Source of the DNA: Aureobasidium sp. EXF-3400
Taxonomy: Eukaryota > Ascomycota > Dothideomycetes > Dothideales > Saccotheciaceae
Length of the DNA: 64,000 bases
Direction of reading: 5' to 3'
Assembly: GCA_024195585.1 (NCBI GenBank)
Contig: SWBL01000129.1
Coordinates: forward strand, 59,981 to 123,980
Shown here: positions 33,962 to 44,470 of the stretch, one piece after another
Layout: the number at the start of each line of letters is the position of its first letter
Numbering within the stretch: the first letter of the stretch is position 1
The notes under the pieces: generated by a model
What the model was told of the DNA's origin: nothing
The model's input: the letters and a program-made list of their open reading frames with translations, nothing else
Database searches by the model: none
Program-made: the position numbers and the translations under genes

Positions 33962-36367
33962 ATGGCCAACGGACATAGCCCATACGCATCTCCGACCGTG
34001 GTCGACCCCTCTCTAGGGCCCTACTACAGCCAGTCGAACAACGGTACCACACACCATATACCGCCGCCCGAGGTCGACGATGACCTAGCCCTGCGCGCCG
34101 AGCTGAGCAGGTCGCTGGGTCTCAATCACTCAACCCACGAGTCGGCAAACACGTCGCATCAACACTCGCCGCAACCCCACGACGACCTGCACCAACAGAG
34201 ACAACAACCACATCGTGTTCAGCAGCAACAACATGCTCAACCAGTTCCACTGCCCTCGCAGTCGCAACTCACATCACCTTCGCAACACGCCGTGAACCCT
34301 GACCTATTCTCGGACCACACGAGCCCACCGCCGAGTCAACATGCTGCCGACAACAACCGGGATAAGCGAAGCAAAGTCAGTCGTGCATGCGATGAGTGCC
34401 GTCGCAAGAAGATCCGCTGCGATGCCCTGAACGAGCACGAGACATGCACCAACTGCAAGCGCGGTAGTTATACTTGCGCCTTCAGTCGCCAACCTCTGAA
34501 GCGAGGCCCCAGTAAGGGCTACATCAAAGAACTTGCCGAGCGTCTGAATGCCCTCGAGGGCCAGATGCAGCCGCAGCAACATGGACACGTCGACCAGGAA
34601 CTGCAGTCATTACTCGCAGAAGCAGCCTATGCCACGCGCGAACATGCTTCACCGCCTCGTCAAGCTGGCCAGAAACGGAGACTTTCACAGACAGAGACGA
34701 TAGTTATCGATCCTCCGCCAGTCCTGGCTCCGAGGCCTGCTCCACCACCACCGCAACTCACTCAATCTACGACCCAGATTCCTTCCGCTTCAGCCCCTCT
34801 TCATAGCTATGGAAACCCATATTCTCGAGACTCCCAGATGTCGCCATACCCTATCCAGCCAAATTACCGTCAAGACACGAGGTCCACACCTCAGCCACAA
34901 CCTGTCAACACACAACCTTTCTTCAAGTATGGTGGGGACGCGCGCCGTCACGAGAGTGTCAGTCACCCTTTCGACACACAAGCAGGCGTACCTACCCTAG
35001 TCGAATGGGATGAAGAGGTAGTCGATGAGTACTATCGCACTATACACCAGACCTTCCCTCTACTTCCGCATTCGAAACATCGTCTCCGTATGCGCCTGGC
35101 CGAATGCCCTCTGACGTTACGAGAGGCTTTCTTGACCGTCTTGGAATGTACAATGCGCACTTTTCCCACCTTCTCATCAACCCTTCGACCGCAACACACA
35201 TACGCTCCTATGATGAAAAGAGCCGCCGAGTTGCTTGCTGGTTATCCTTTCGAAAACCCAGCCACACATAATAGTGGTACCAATCTGGTCTACCTGCAAA
35301 CTCTCCTGTTAATGGCTCTGGAATCAGACAATCATGGTCCAGCTACAGTCAGAGGTCAGGCCGGTCCCTCACGTGCAGAGTGGCTAGGAAGAGCTGCTGG
35401 AGTCGCAGGACAGTTGGAGATTAATCTGGTCCGACCGCGCGAGCGTTATGCAACTGAAGGCGATCCAGATTCTGAAGAAAGACTGTCAAGAAGAGTATGG
35501 TGGGTGCTGTTCATTCTTGACCGTTGGCACGCTTCCAGCACTTCAGACCTACTCAAGCTTCCCGAAAATAGCGTGGTCCTACTACCTGAAGATCAAATCT
35601 TGCTGGGCGAATCAACGTACCATCTAGCGCGCCTCTCCTTCATCATAGGCCACCTCGCCGCCATCCTCACCACAACAAAAACACCAGAAACCAACGTCAT
35701 GGCACCTTCAAACCCAGCTTCTTCACTCCTAGGTCTAACACTAGCCGGCGAAATCGACCGCTTCCGCGAATCGGTAGAAAGTGTCTGGGGCTCATTGAAT
35801 CTGGTTCATCTATCCTACCATCACTGTCATCTTCTCATCAAACGACTAAACCCTACAACTGAACCAACTGAACTGATTGGTCATGCTGTTAAAGTGGCTA
35901 CAGTGTTGAATCAACGCCAAACCCCCATCACACCGCTAAACCACCACTTTGCAGCTCTAGCAGCAATGACACTCTGCGAACTCGTCGATATAGAAAAGAC
36001 ACGAGCCGAAGCCATCAGAGGACTCGAGCAAATCTCCGAAGCGCTTGGCTTTGGTCGCGGTCTAGCTGGGCATGAAAAATCCACTGGTTGGGACTCAGCA
36101 ATTAGAGATTTAATTGTGCAGAAGAGGAATAAGCTGCAGTTGATTCTTGGTGGGGTTGAGCAGTTGCCGCCGGGATTGCAGCATTTGGCTCATGCTTCGG
36201 CTGGGGAGGGTGGGAATGGGACTTTGACGCCTAGTTCTGCGCAGGGAAATGTTGCTGCTACTAGTGTGGCGGGAGAGAATGGTAGACCGGGAAAGTTTGA
36301 TCCTACTATGTTGACGAGGTATGGGTATCTTACTGCTTTGGGGCAGGGTATGTTTGTTTCGAAGTAG
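33962..36367 (+). CDS. Zn2Cys6 transcription factor of Rgt1 type
   Basis: Single exon, 801 residues. The zinc cluster is at 143-172 (C143, C146, C153, C162, C165, C172; spacing 2-6-8-2-6) in KVSRACDECRRKKIRCDALN, and is followed by SRQPLKRGPSKGYIKELAER with a leucine heptad linker. KRGPSKGY after the cluster is the hallmark of yeast Rgt1, the repressor of hexose-transporter genes; equivalence of function in this fungus is inference. The N-terminus is Gln/His/Pro-rich. A fungal-specific transcription factor middle homology domain runs from about 330 to 620 (LVEWDEEVVDEYYRTIHQTF, RRVWWVLFILDRWHASST). The C-terminal 100 residues are low complexity. The start MANGHSPYAS is the first ATG. Confidence 0.87.
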   Translation: MANGHSPYASPTVVDPSLGPYYSQSNNGTTHHIPPPEVDDDLALRAELSRSLGLNHSTHESANTSHQHSPQPHDDLHQQRQQPHRVQQQQHAQPVPLPSQSQLTSPSQHAVNPDLFSDHTSPPPSQHAADNNRDKRSKVSRACDECRRKKIRCDALNEHETCTNCKRGSYTCAFSRQPLKRGPSKGYIKELAERLNALEGQMQPQQHGHVDQELQSLLAEAAYATREHASPPRQAGQKRRLSQTETIVIDPPPVLAPRPAPPPPQLTQSTTQIPSASAPLHSYGNPYSRDSQMSPYPIQPNYRQDTRSTPQPQPVNTQPFFKYGGDARRHESVSHPFDTQAGVPTLVEWDEEVVDEYYRTIHQTFPLLPHSKHRLRMRLAECPLTLREAFLTVLECTMRTFPTFSSTLRPQHTYAPMMKRAAELLAGYPFENPATHNSGTNLVYLQTLLLMALESDNHGPATVRGQAGPSRAEWLGRAAGVAGQLEINLVRPRERYATEGDPDSEERLSRRVWWVLFILDRWHASSTSDLLKLPENSVVLLPEDQILLGESTYHLARLSFIIGHLAAILTTTKTPETNVMAPSNPASSLLGLTLAGEIDRFRESVESVWGSLNLVHLSYHHCHLLIKRLNPTTEPTELIGHAVKVATVLNQRQTPITPLNHHFAALAAMTLCELVDIEKTRAEAIRGLEQISEALGFGRGLAGHEKSTGWDSAIRDLIVQKRNKLQLILGGVEQLPPGLQHLAHASAGEGGNGTLTPSSAQGNVAATSVAGENGRPGKFDPTMLTRYGYLTALGQGMFVSK

Positions 36368-36573
36368 AGATGGTTTCATGTTGGCTGGTTGAGATATTAT
36401 ATACACAATATGAGGTATAAGAACTATTCGTGAACAGCTATTCTTCCTTTCTTCCTTTGATCTAGCAATCAGCATTGTTGTCATCTATCTCTGCGATCAG
36501 AGATACATCTAAATGTATGCATGCATCATAAGTCATACAAACGCTTCTCGAAGCAATCAGTTAGTGAACACCA

Positions 36574-38369
36574 TCAACGACGGATACGTCTGTCAAGCAC
36601 CTGGCGTTGCCAACATGCTTCCACGTCAACACACAACTTCACGAATGCATCGTCTTCGAGACTGGCCAGGATAAACTGCTTGAGGGCCTCCGAGCGAGTT
36701 TCATCAGGCTGCTCGGCGTATTGTCTCAATGCGTCTTGTGCACTTTGCTGCTGCGGCGAATCTGTTGTTATCATCTCGACATCCTGCAATTCTGGATCTT
36801 GGTGGTTGTGCTTTTGAGCAAGGCGTTCGCTACGTCTCTCTGATGGGCTGGAGGACGTCATGTGGTCGAGAGTCGAGTAGAAAGAACGTTCTGGACTTGA
36901 AGGTATCTTGTTGTTTGGGCTGGAGTCGGTGAAGTGAACAGGACTTGCGCTGCTACGGTAGAGATGATCTGAGCTCGCAATAACATCGTGGTTGATATCC
37001 GGACGCAATGTCGACGATGAGTTCTCATTGCATCTGGGGGTTTCGTTGTCCAGTGTCATAGAGTCATCGCTCAGTTGGAAGTTGTACATGTGAGATGCTG
37101 GAGGTTCGAATCTAGTTGGCCCACGAGGGGTAGTGAGTCGTGTAATTCCTGGGTGAATCTTCTTCTCTGGCGAAGCACGGCTTGGTCTTCCTTCTTGCAT
37201 TGTCTCGTCAGGCTTTGCGGCTTCCGAGGCATAACTTGGCTTTGGAAGGGGAGGTAGCATTTTGGTCTTTGCAGGACTGCTGGATGGCTTGGGGAAAGGA
37301 AGTTCTCTGCGAGGAGGCAGCATTTTTCTGGTCATATCTGATGGCCACTCGATAGGGGCGGTCGAAGGTCTTTCTGCCGGTTCCACGCTTGTGCGGATTG
37401 GAGCGAATGTTGGCTGTCTTTGAATGCCCCGAGTCTCGAATGTCTTCGGTCCCGGCGAAGAAGTCAACATGTGCATTCCTGACAGCTCATCTTGATTGAC
37501 GCGAGACTGTCTGTTGATGTTTGTGGTTTGGTACACTTTTGGGCCTGGTGACGAAGTGAACATGTGCGGGTCAACTTGATCATTAGTGTACTGATTCGAC
37601 TGCTGCTGTGCATATGAGGTGGTCGATTGAAAAGTATCTGGTTTTGTCAATACTTCATCCTGCCAATACATAGCATAACAGCCATACCATGAACCGTGGG
37701 CACGATGATCGAAGAAGTCTCACGATCGAAGCGAGCAGGTTGACCAGAAGGTTGGCGGCTCATGTGAGAGTTGGCTGTCACGGGGCGAGCTTGAGCCTGT
37801 GCAACTTGCTTGGTAGGCGGCATAGAGAACATGAGCCCGTGGCCAGTGAGAAGCTGCACAGCTTCATTGCAGGATTCTTCATTTGCGAAACGCAGTTGAA
37901 TGCGTCTGACCTAGAATCGAGGAACCATGATGTTGGTATCTGGTCTTCCAAAGGAACAAAATGGTGTGATGTTACGTACCTGATCGTTCTGGCAGAAATA
38001 ACGAATAGCCAGTGCAGTGCCTTTGGTCAGGCCAAAAATAGGCAGATTTTCATGCGATGGACCTGGCTGTCTTTTGCATAGCTCTTTGGTCTCTTGGATG
38101 ATTGCGGTCAGTGGGAGGACCTCCTGGAATGCTTCCATGAGTAATCGGCAGTATTCTGCGTACGACAAGCGACCTACCAAATCATTGGTTCCATGAACTA
38201 CTCTGAGCTGTATGCCGTGATCGAGCTGTTCAACCAGAGCAAAGAGATCCGAAGCTTGGATATGATTCCAGGCGTGCGGGCTCGCGACTCGAGGAAGAAT
38301 GGAATGTGAGAACTTGAGGATAGAATGGCATAGTAAGGAACGACCGAAGAGCCCATCCTGACTTGCCAT
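36574..38369 (-). CDS. Rec114-like meiotic recombination protein (tentative)
   Basis: Three exons on the minus strand, 37980-38369, 37704-37910 and 36574-37659, give 560 residues. The N-terminal 165 residues look like one small domain (WNHIQASDLFALVEQLDHGI, FGLTKGTALAIRYF, RRIQLRFANEESCNEAVQLL), compatible with the PH-like fold of Rec114. A long disordered Ser/Pro-rich middle has two copies of a TSSPGPK motif, and a helical C-terminus includes EALKQFILASLEDDAFVKLC. This order (PH-like domain, disordered linker, short C-terminal helical domain) matches Rec114, which with Mei4 and Mer2 promotes Spo11 breaks in meiosis. Sequence identity is low, so the name is tentative. The second intron is only 44 nt with a poor donor (GTGCCC); it was chosen because it alone joins ETSSII to DEVLTKPDTF in frame. 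Divergent from RSC9. Confidence 0.5.
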
Positions 38370-39076
38370 GTTCGAGTGATTGATTCAGAGAACCAAAGTT
38401 GGTTCAACCTTGTCTGAAGCAGCACTTGGTCGATGTCTGAGTATCTGACTGCGCTGGAATACCGAGCGATTTCACGGGCTCATGTGCCGGGTGGATACCA
38501 GATGAAAGTATGAATCGACGAAGGACTGTACCAATCTATCGAGATACGAGAATACCCTACCAAAAAGAGACCACCGCCTTATATAAGCAGAAGGTCTTCC
38601 CCTCTTGCATGTGCGTTTCATCAAGAACCCACCTCGAAGAGGAAAGCACGAGGGAGTAGAAGCTATTGAGGAAGGAGCTTGCAACAAGCAAAAGGGCTGC
38701 CATCTTCTCCCTACCCGCCATATTGGATTTGATTCTCTGCAACGGTGCGCGCACTATCTCTGCTAAGAGGCTGGTCAAGCAGGAATACCCTGTCTGCTTC
38801 AATATCTCATGGAGCCTTGCTGTAGTTAAGTGTGCTGTGTTATACCTGAGAATGGAAGTCGGAGCTCGGACATAGGATATCTCCGAGGATGAGCCGTGCG
38901 ATCGGCGACAACGCGCAGGTCGGCGCAAGGAAGGTGCAACTTGGACGCGTCGCGAAGAAGCATCCATCATTGCGCCGACCTCTAATGTGCCTGACTCAAC
39001 CAGTCTATCAGCCCATCTCTTTTGCCAGGTGACCGACAGTATCGACGTCTCCTCCGAGAGCAGGACAGCCGGCGAC
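38370..39076. promoter_or_regulatory. Divergent spacer Rec114-like / RSC9
   Basis: 707 bp between divergent starts. TTATATAAG at 38579-38587 is a nearly symmetric TATA-like element about 210 bp before the minus-strand start. A 15-codon upstream ORF at 38985-39032 begins at an ATG and ends 44 nt before the RSC9 start. No further gene seen. Confidence 0.4.
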
Positions 39077-42029
39077 ATGCCTCCGAAGAAAGTCGGCAAT
39101 GATTCCTCCATCGAGAGGACCGAGGAGTATGACAAGTTCCTGGAGGAATTAGCAGCCTACCATGAAAAGAGAGGGTGAGTCACCTGCCATGCGACCGACC
39201 ACAGGCCAAGCAGAAGCGTATACTGATTGTATGCGCAGCACTACCATGGAAAATGAGCCCAAGGTTGAAACCCAGCTCATCGACTTGCTGAAGCTGTACA
39301 ATCGTGTTGTCCAAGAAGGAGGATATGACTTGGTGTCGGATACGAAGAAGAAACCTCTGATGTGGAGGAAGATTGCCGATGAGCTTCTGCCTGGCATCAA
39401 GAACCTGGCTGGCGCCGCCTTCCTGGTCAAGAGGGCGTACTACTACAACCTCGTGGCATACGAGATCTCGACGCATTGGGGCAAGGAGCCGCCACCAAAG
39501 GAGGTTATTGAAGACGTGACGGCAAAGGGTGGAGATGTCATGTCGAGGACACTGGATAACTACCCCAACTCGGCTGTAAAAGACAAGGGCACAACAAACG
39601 GCCACTCGTCTGACAACGAGGACACCGCCAAGGACCACCACGACGACGGAGAACCCGGAAGCGTACGGTCGACCCGGGGACTGCGCACTGCGCCGCCGCA
39701 GCGGGTTATGTATCAACCCGACGCAATGGCGCCTCGACAAACCCGCAACCAGGGTCAACACACTTCGCAGACACCCGCCTCACCATCACCTGCCTACGCC
39801 AATACCACTCCGATGACGCTAGCAACCTACGAACCCCAGCAGCAGCTGCCGCTGACGCTCAAGCCCGTCACAACTCCAGCCAACAACTCTGAGTACTACC
39901 GACTCAAGCGTAAGCAAGAACAGGAGGCACAGGCCAGCCAGGTCGCAAAGAAACATAGAGGTCTCATGCTTCCAGGAACTGGATTTATTGGCCCCAACAT
40001 ATATGTGCGTGCCCAGCTCGCCCTGCAGTCTGGTTTGCCAGAAGAGGAAGAATACGCCCTGCACCACCTTGTCAAGATTTCACATGAACGAGGCGACAAG
40101 TACCGCTTCGATCAATTCCCCGGTCTGGCCGAGGCCCTTGCCAACAAGCTGGTCCAAGTCACCTCTCTCTTCTACGACCTTGAGTGGATCATCTCTTATG
40201 ACGAATCTACTGGTCCGCGCACTCTGGACGCCATCAACGGCACACCCGACCTGTTGCAGAAGCTGCAGTCTGCTGTCCCTCTGGATACCGCTCATTCCGT
40301 CGAGACGTCGGATTTCAGACAGGCCCTGGGCCGCATCACTGAAGCCGGTCTTGTCATTCGCAACATGGTCATGCTGGATGAGAACGCTCAGTACATCGCC
40401 AAGCTGCCAATCTTGCGTGACTACTTCTGCATCGTGCTCAACCTACAACCTCATCCCGCTCTTGTAGAGTTGCAGTACTATGCTCTCGAGACTATCGAGC
40501 AGCTCACAAAGCACTACGACCTTGACGCAACCGATCTCCTCTACGAAACCCTGCTTGCTCAACTTGAATCCAATGACCGTGGCAGAATTGTTACCTCGTT
40601 GCGTGCCATCGCTCGACTTGGCATGGCATATGAGGAGAACAAGCGACTTGAGCTGGTTCCTTTGGAGATCGTCCAGAAACTGCCCGATTGGATGATGCTT
40701 CCCGATGAAGAGCTTCGTTCCGCATGCTTGGACTTCCTCTTCCAATACACCAGTATCGCCGACAATGTCGAGACACTGGCACTGGATGCTGACGTCCAAA
40801 ATCTCGTCAAACAGCTCTCCGATCTGTTGCTCTACAACGCAAAGATCGAGGTGCCTAAGCAGCACAAGCCTCGCCCTTCAGAACCTCATTACGACTCGGA
40901 AAGCTCGGCTCATGTCCCCCGTCTGTGTCAAGATGTAGTAGAGTCACTTCTACAATACTCAGAGCCTGACCGTAGTTCACGCTGGCTGCGTATGTGCTTC
41001 GAGATAGACCCCGATTCCGAAATGACGCAGATCCACCTCTGGCAGTCTTACCAAGCCACTTTCCTCAAGTACTCGCCAACCCATGGAAACCTCATAGCAG
41101 GAGAGTTCATTAAGAATGTCTCAAACACGTTCACTGGCGCATCTGCCCAAGTCGCTCACTCCAAATATGTGATCAAAGGCATCAGACCTCGCAAGATCGC
41201 TCATGACGTTGACGGCAAGCATCTGGTCAAGTGCAATTGGCGTACCAATCCTGCAGATGTAGTACAAGAGCACATCGCTATCTTCGCTATCGAAAATGGC
41301 AAGGAGTGTGGCGAGTTCTTCCAAAACGGTCCGAAGCTCTGGGAGCATATCTTGTCTTCTCACCTGAAAGTGCCAAAGAAGGCACCGGCCACCGTCAACG
41401 GCGATACTACACAACCACCACAGAGTACCTCGAGGGTCGCTGCCTTTGACTTCGCTGCAGCTGATCCGTCCTTGTCGTACGATTGCAAGTGGAGCAGCTG
41501 TTCTCGTCAACTATCTGACCACAACCTGCCTGTCGCCCTCGCACTGCAGGCTCGTCACATCAACACCCATCTGCCAGACACTGGTCCCTTGGCCGAGCAA
41601 AAACTTCAGAATCAGCACAACTCAAAAGACGTCGAAGAGCTCGTCCCCAGCAACCGCATCTGGCACCGCACCATGGCAGACGAGCGCAATGAAGCTGCTG
41701 GTCTGCCGTTGGGCTCTGCACTCGTCCTGCGCAACATCGCTCGTGGTGTCCGCAAGATGGCCCCCAGCGAGAACGGAGCTGCTGCCACCGCTGCTGCCGT
41801 CGAAGAAAAGGCTCATCCTGCCGATGACGGTGAGCAGCCCCACCGTGACGGTGAAGATGACGAGCTTGCTGTCGCCATGCCTGAGTCGCCTCTTCCAGCC
41901 TCGGCCGAGCTTATGAAGAAGATCTTCGATCCCATCAGAGACAAGCTCTTCTTCGCCATGGCACACAACCCTACTCTCAAGGACCACCTTACTGCAGTTC
42001 TCTGCGCCATTTCTGCTGGTGGAGGTTAG
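39077..42029 (+). CDS. RSC9: RSC chromatin-remodelling subunit Rsc9
   Basis: Two exons, 39077-39174 and 39239-42029, give 962 residues. Rsc9 is a DNA-binding subunit of the RSC (SWI/SNF-type) nucleosome remodeler. An ARID domain covers roughly 16-120: EEYDKFLEELAAYHEKRGTT bridges the 64-nt intron, then LIDLLKLYNRVVQEGGYDLV, MWRKIADELLPGIKN and LVKRAYYYNLVAYEI. A central helical-repeat region follows (LSDLLLYNAKIEV). An RFX-type DNA-binding domain is at about 640-700 (LWQSYQATFLKY, FTGASAQVAHSKYVIKGI). Two C-terminal zinc-finger-like pieces are CNWRTNPADVVQEH and CKWSSCSRQLSDHN, the latter with RHINTH. The ATG at 39077 gives MPPKKVGNDSS. Confidence 0.92.
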
Positions 42030-42787
42030 ATGATTCACTTGCTTCTTTCTATTCCAGGTTCACCAGGAGATTCCAGTCCTTGTGGCTTTACGATGAAATG
42101 CAGAGTGGCGTCTTTGGGTCTTGTTTCTTTTGCTTCTCTCGATTGAAGGAGCTTCCAACATAGCGTTTGCGAGGATTACATGGAAAAAACTGTACTTTTA
42201 GATCTTCGAATACCACTTTTCCTTTGCTATGCTTCTAACGACTCGAATGTGCTTGTGGTTATGTGGGTGCTGTTCTCTTGTCACATCTGTCCACAGAGAT
42301 ACTAGGTTCGTTGGGCATGGAGACGAAAAGGGCTGTAAGTCTCGCATGCTGTTTCCGCTGCCCTCCTCCCTGTATGCGTATGAATATCAAAAGGCATAAT
42401 GATCTCGAGAAACAGAATAGTATCCATAGAAACGCGACATACTCTGGACTCTCTTTGATACATCTCGAGTCTGAACATTATCGTGCCTTTTTATAGCGAG
42501 GATGTCGCTTCGATCTTTCGTGGGAGGAGCGTGTGAGCCACAGACCCTAGCACACGGGGTGGCTATAACACCCGCCCCTGATAGTATCCCTGACTCCATC
42601 ATCCAAAGTCTCGTGGTTGAACCATATCACTAGCTTCATTCGCTCCAGGAAGTGAAGCAGAGAATGGCTCTGGCCAATGCTACTGGTTGAAGAGCCCAAG
42701 AAGCACACTTGAAACAACTTTAACGTGGATAAACATTGCTTGCGTTCAGTTCGTTTCATTTCGATCTATAGCTGTATACCATGATCA
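42030..42787. other. Convergent intergenic region RSC9 / MFS gene
   Basis: 758 bp between two convergent stops, presumably 3' untranslated sequence of both. Only short frames without recognisable content; no hairpin or repeat stood out. Confidence 0.45.
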
Positions 42788-44470
42788 TCATTTGTCCATG
42801 ATCTCGCTGGCAAACTTGCTTCTCGCTCTAATCTTCGGACCCCATATGAGTAGCGCAAAAGGCACTAACGTCAATACCGCACCAATACCTCCTAAAAGGC
42901 TTCCTGCACCTTGAAATGTCATAGCCTGGAACATCTGAGGCACAAACAGAGGAAATGCTCCACCCAGCATATTTCTGCAAAAACTCTGTGCTGCGAGCGC
43001 GGAGCTGGCATAGCGATGATATGTGTCAGCCAGGTAATTGAATACTGCCAGATAAATGCTGAAGATGCCCATTGTAGCGCAGCCGATAGCTAGAGTGGGA
43101 ACAATCCAATGGACATTACTGCCTGATGTCCATGCGAGCCAGAAAAGACCAACGGGTAATAAGATACTCTGCGCGCAAGCGAAATATAAACGACCTTCTG
43201 GAGAGTCGCCAAGGTGAGGGAATCGTCGTCTGGTCCATTTGTCACCGATGATGGAAATGATGGTTGAGATTATAGATGCAATGCTGATAGCAGCAAAGAC
43301 TGATCCGGTCTCGTAGAGATTGAAGTTGTGTGATGCTGTGAAAATGACGGGGATGGCGCCAAATGTCAAGTAGAGAATTGCCCATGAGAACGCAACCCAT
43401 AGACTGAAGAAGAAGACGACGGGTTCTGTGAAAAGTAGGTGGAACGGTCGAATCATCGAGATTTTGATCATCTGGAGCAGACTGGCGCGCTCTTCGTCGC
43501 TTTTCACTTTCCAGCGTATCCTCTGAGATGTGACTTTGCCTGAAACAGAGTCGCGCATGTCGACACCAGTAAATCCTGCTGCTTCGAGCTGATCGTAGTA
43601 TTTGTTTAAACACTTGGCCTTTTTCGATAACAGTACCGAGCCTCGTGTTTCTTTGAAGAAGAGAATGACCAGGATTTGAACCGTTCCGCAAGTGATGACC
43701 TGCAGGTAAAAGATCCATCTCCAGGTTGTGTGATAGGCTATGAATGATGATACCAGAGGGCCGAGCCCTGTTCCGAATAGAGCAGCGCCAGAGAATAGAG
43801 CCATAGCAGTATTGCGATCCTCGGCATGATAGATATCACTGACTACACCACCTACCATGGTGCTAAAGGTACTAGACGCACATCCCTTGAGGAAGCGCGA
43901 AACCAGCATGCCACCATACGACCGGGTGACAGCACAGCAGACCTGGAAGATAACATATAGAATGCCAGTAACCACGAACATAGGCCGTCGTCCGTTGATT
44001 TCAGAAAAGGGAGCCAGGATCATAGGTGCGATGGCGAAACCAGTAGTGAAAATGGTCACTCCTACTGTAATGGCGACGCGGGATACACCCCACTCGGCCT
44101 CCATTTGTGCATCACCGGCCGTATAGCTTCCAGCTGCGTATGCTGTCACTGTCGTTGCAAGACATGAGAGCCAAGTTATCGCGCGTTTCCTGCTCTTGGA
44201 CCACTTGAACGGCGACTCATATTTCTTTAGGTCCGGCTCTGCTGGCGGTGTCGTACGAAGATCGTATGGTGCTGAGAGGTAAGAAGGTCGGGGTACTGGA
44301 GTTTCGAAGTCCAAATAATGATAGATAATGTCGTCTGCGATAGACAGACTGTGTGCTGGCGATATGTTCAGAGAGCCATCCGGGGACTTTTTGTAGTCGT
44401 CATGTTGAACTTTCTCAGTGGCGTAGTCGGGAGGAGACTGTGATAGGTGTATCTCAGGATTCACACTCAT
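42788..44470 (-). CDS. MFS drug/polyamine:H+ antiporter (DHA1 type)
   Basis: Single exon, 560 residues. A hydrophilic N-terminus of about 95 residues precedes 12 predicted membrane spans in two groups of six, separated by a cytosolic loop containing KAKCLNKYYDQLEAAGF and a basic stretch. Motif A appears as INGRRPMFVVTG; VSRFLKGCASSTFSTMVGGV and DIYHAEDRNTAMALFSGAAL with GLGPLVSSFIAYHTTWRWIF are DHA1 family signatures of the Tpo/Flr/CaMDR group. Such proteins sit in the plasma or vacuolar membrane and expel polyamines, azoles or other compounds; the actual substrate is unknown. Not in a biosynthetic cluster: neighbours are RSC9 and a peroxiredoxin. The start at 44468-44470 gives MSVNPEIHLSQ. 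Confidence 0.9.
   Translation of the reverse strand: MSVNPEIHLSQSPPDYATEKVQHDDYKKSPDGSLNISPAHSLSIADDIIYHYLDFETPVPRPSYLSAPYDLRTTPPAEPDLKKYESPFKWSKSRKRAITWLSCLATTVTAYAAGSYTAGDAQMEAEWGVSRVAITVGVTIFTTGFAIAPMILAPFSEINGRRPMFVVTGILYVIFQVCCAVTRSYGGMLVSRFLKGCASSTFSTMVGGVVSDIYHAEDRNTAMALFSGAALFGTGLGPLVSSFIAYHTTWRWIFYLQVITCGTVQILVILFFKETRGSVLLSKKAKCLNKYYDQLEAAGFTGVDMRDSVSGKVTSQRIRWKVKSDEERASLLQMIKISMIRPFHLLFTEPVVFFFSLWVAFSWAILYLTFGAIPVIFTASHNFNLYETGSVFAAISIASIISTIISIIGDKWTRRRFPHLGDSPEGRLYFACAQSILLPVGLFWLAWTSGSNVHWIVPTLAIGCATMGIFSIYLAVFNYLADTYHRYASSALAAQSFCRNMLGGAFPLFVPQMFQAMTFQGAGSLLGGIGAVLTLVPFALLIWGPKIRARSKFASEIMDK

Noticed and set aside
37103..37116. GGTTCGAATCT resembling a tRNA B box
   Set aside because: It lies inside the Rec114-like coding exon; no A box, acceptor stem or cloverleaf could be drawn around it.
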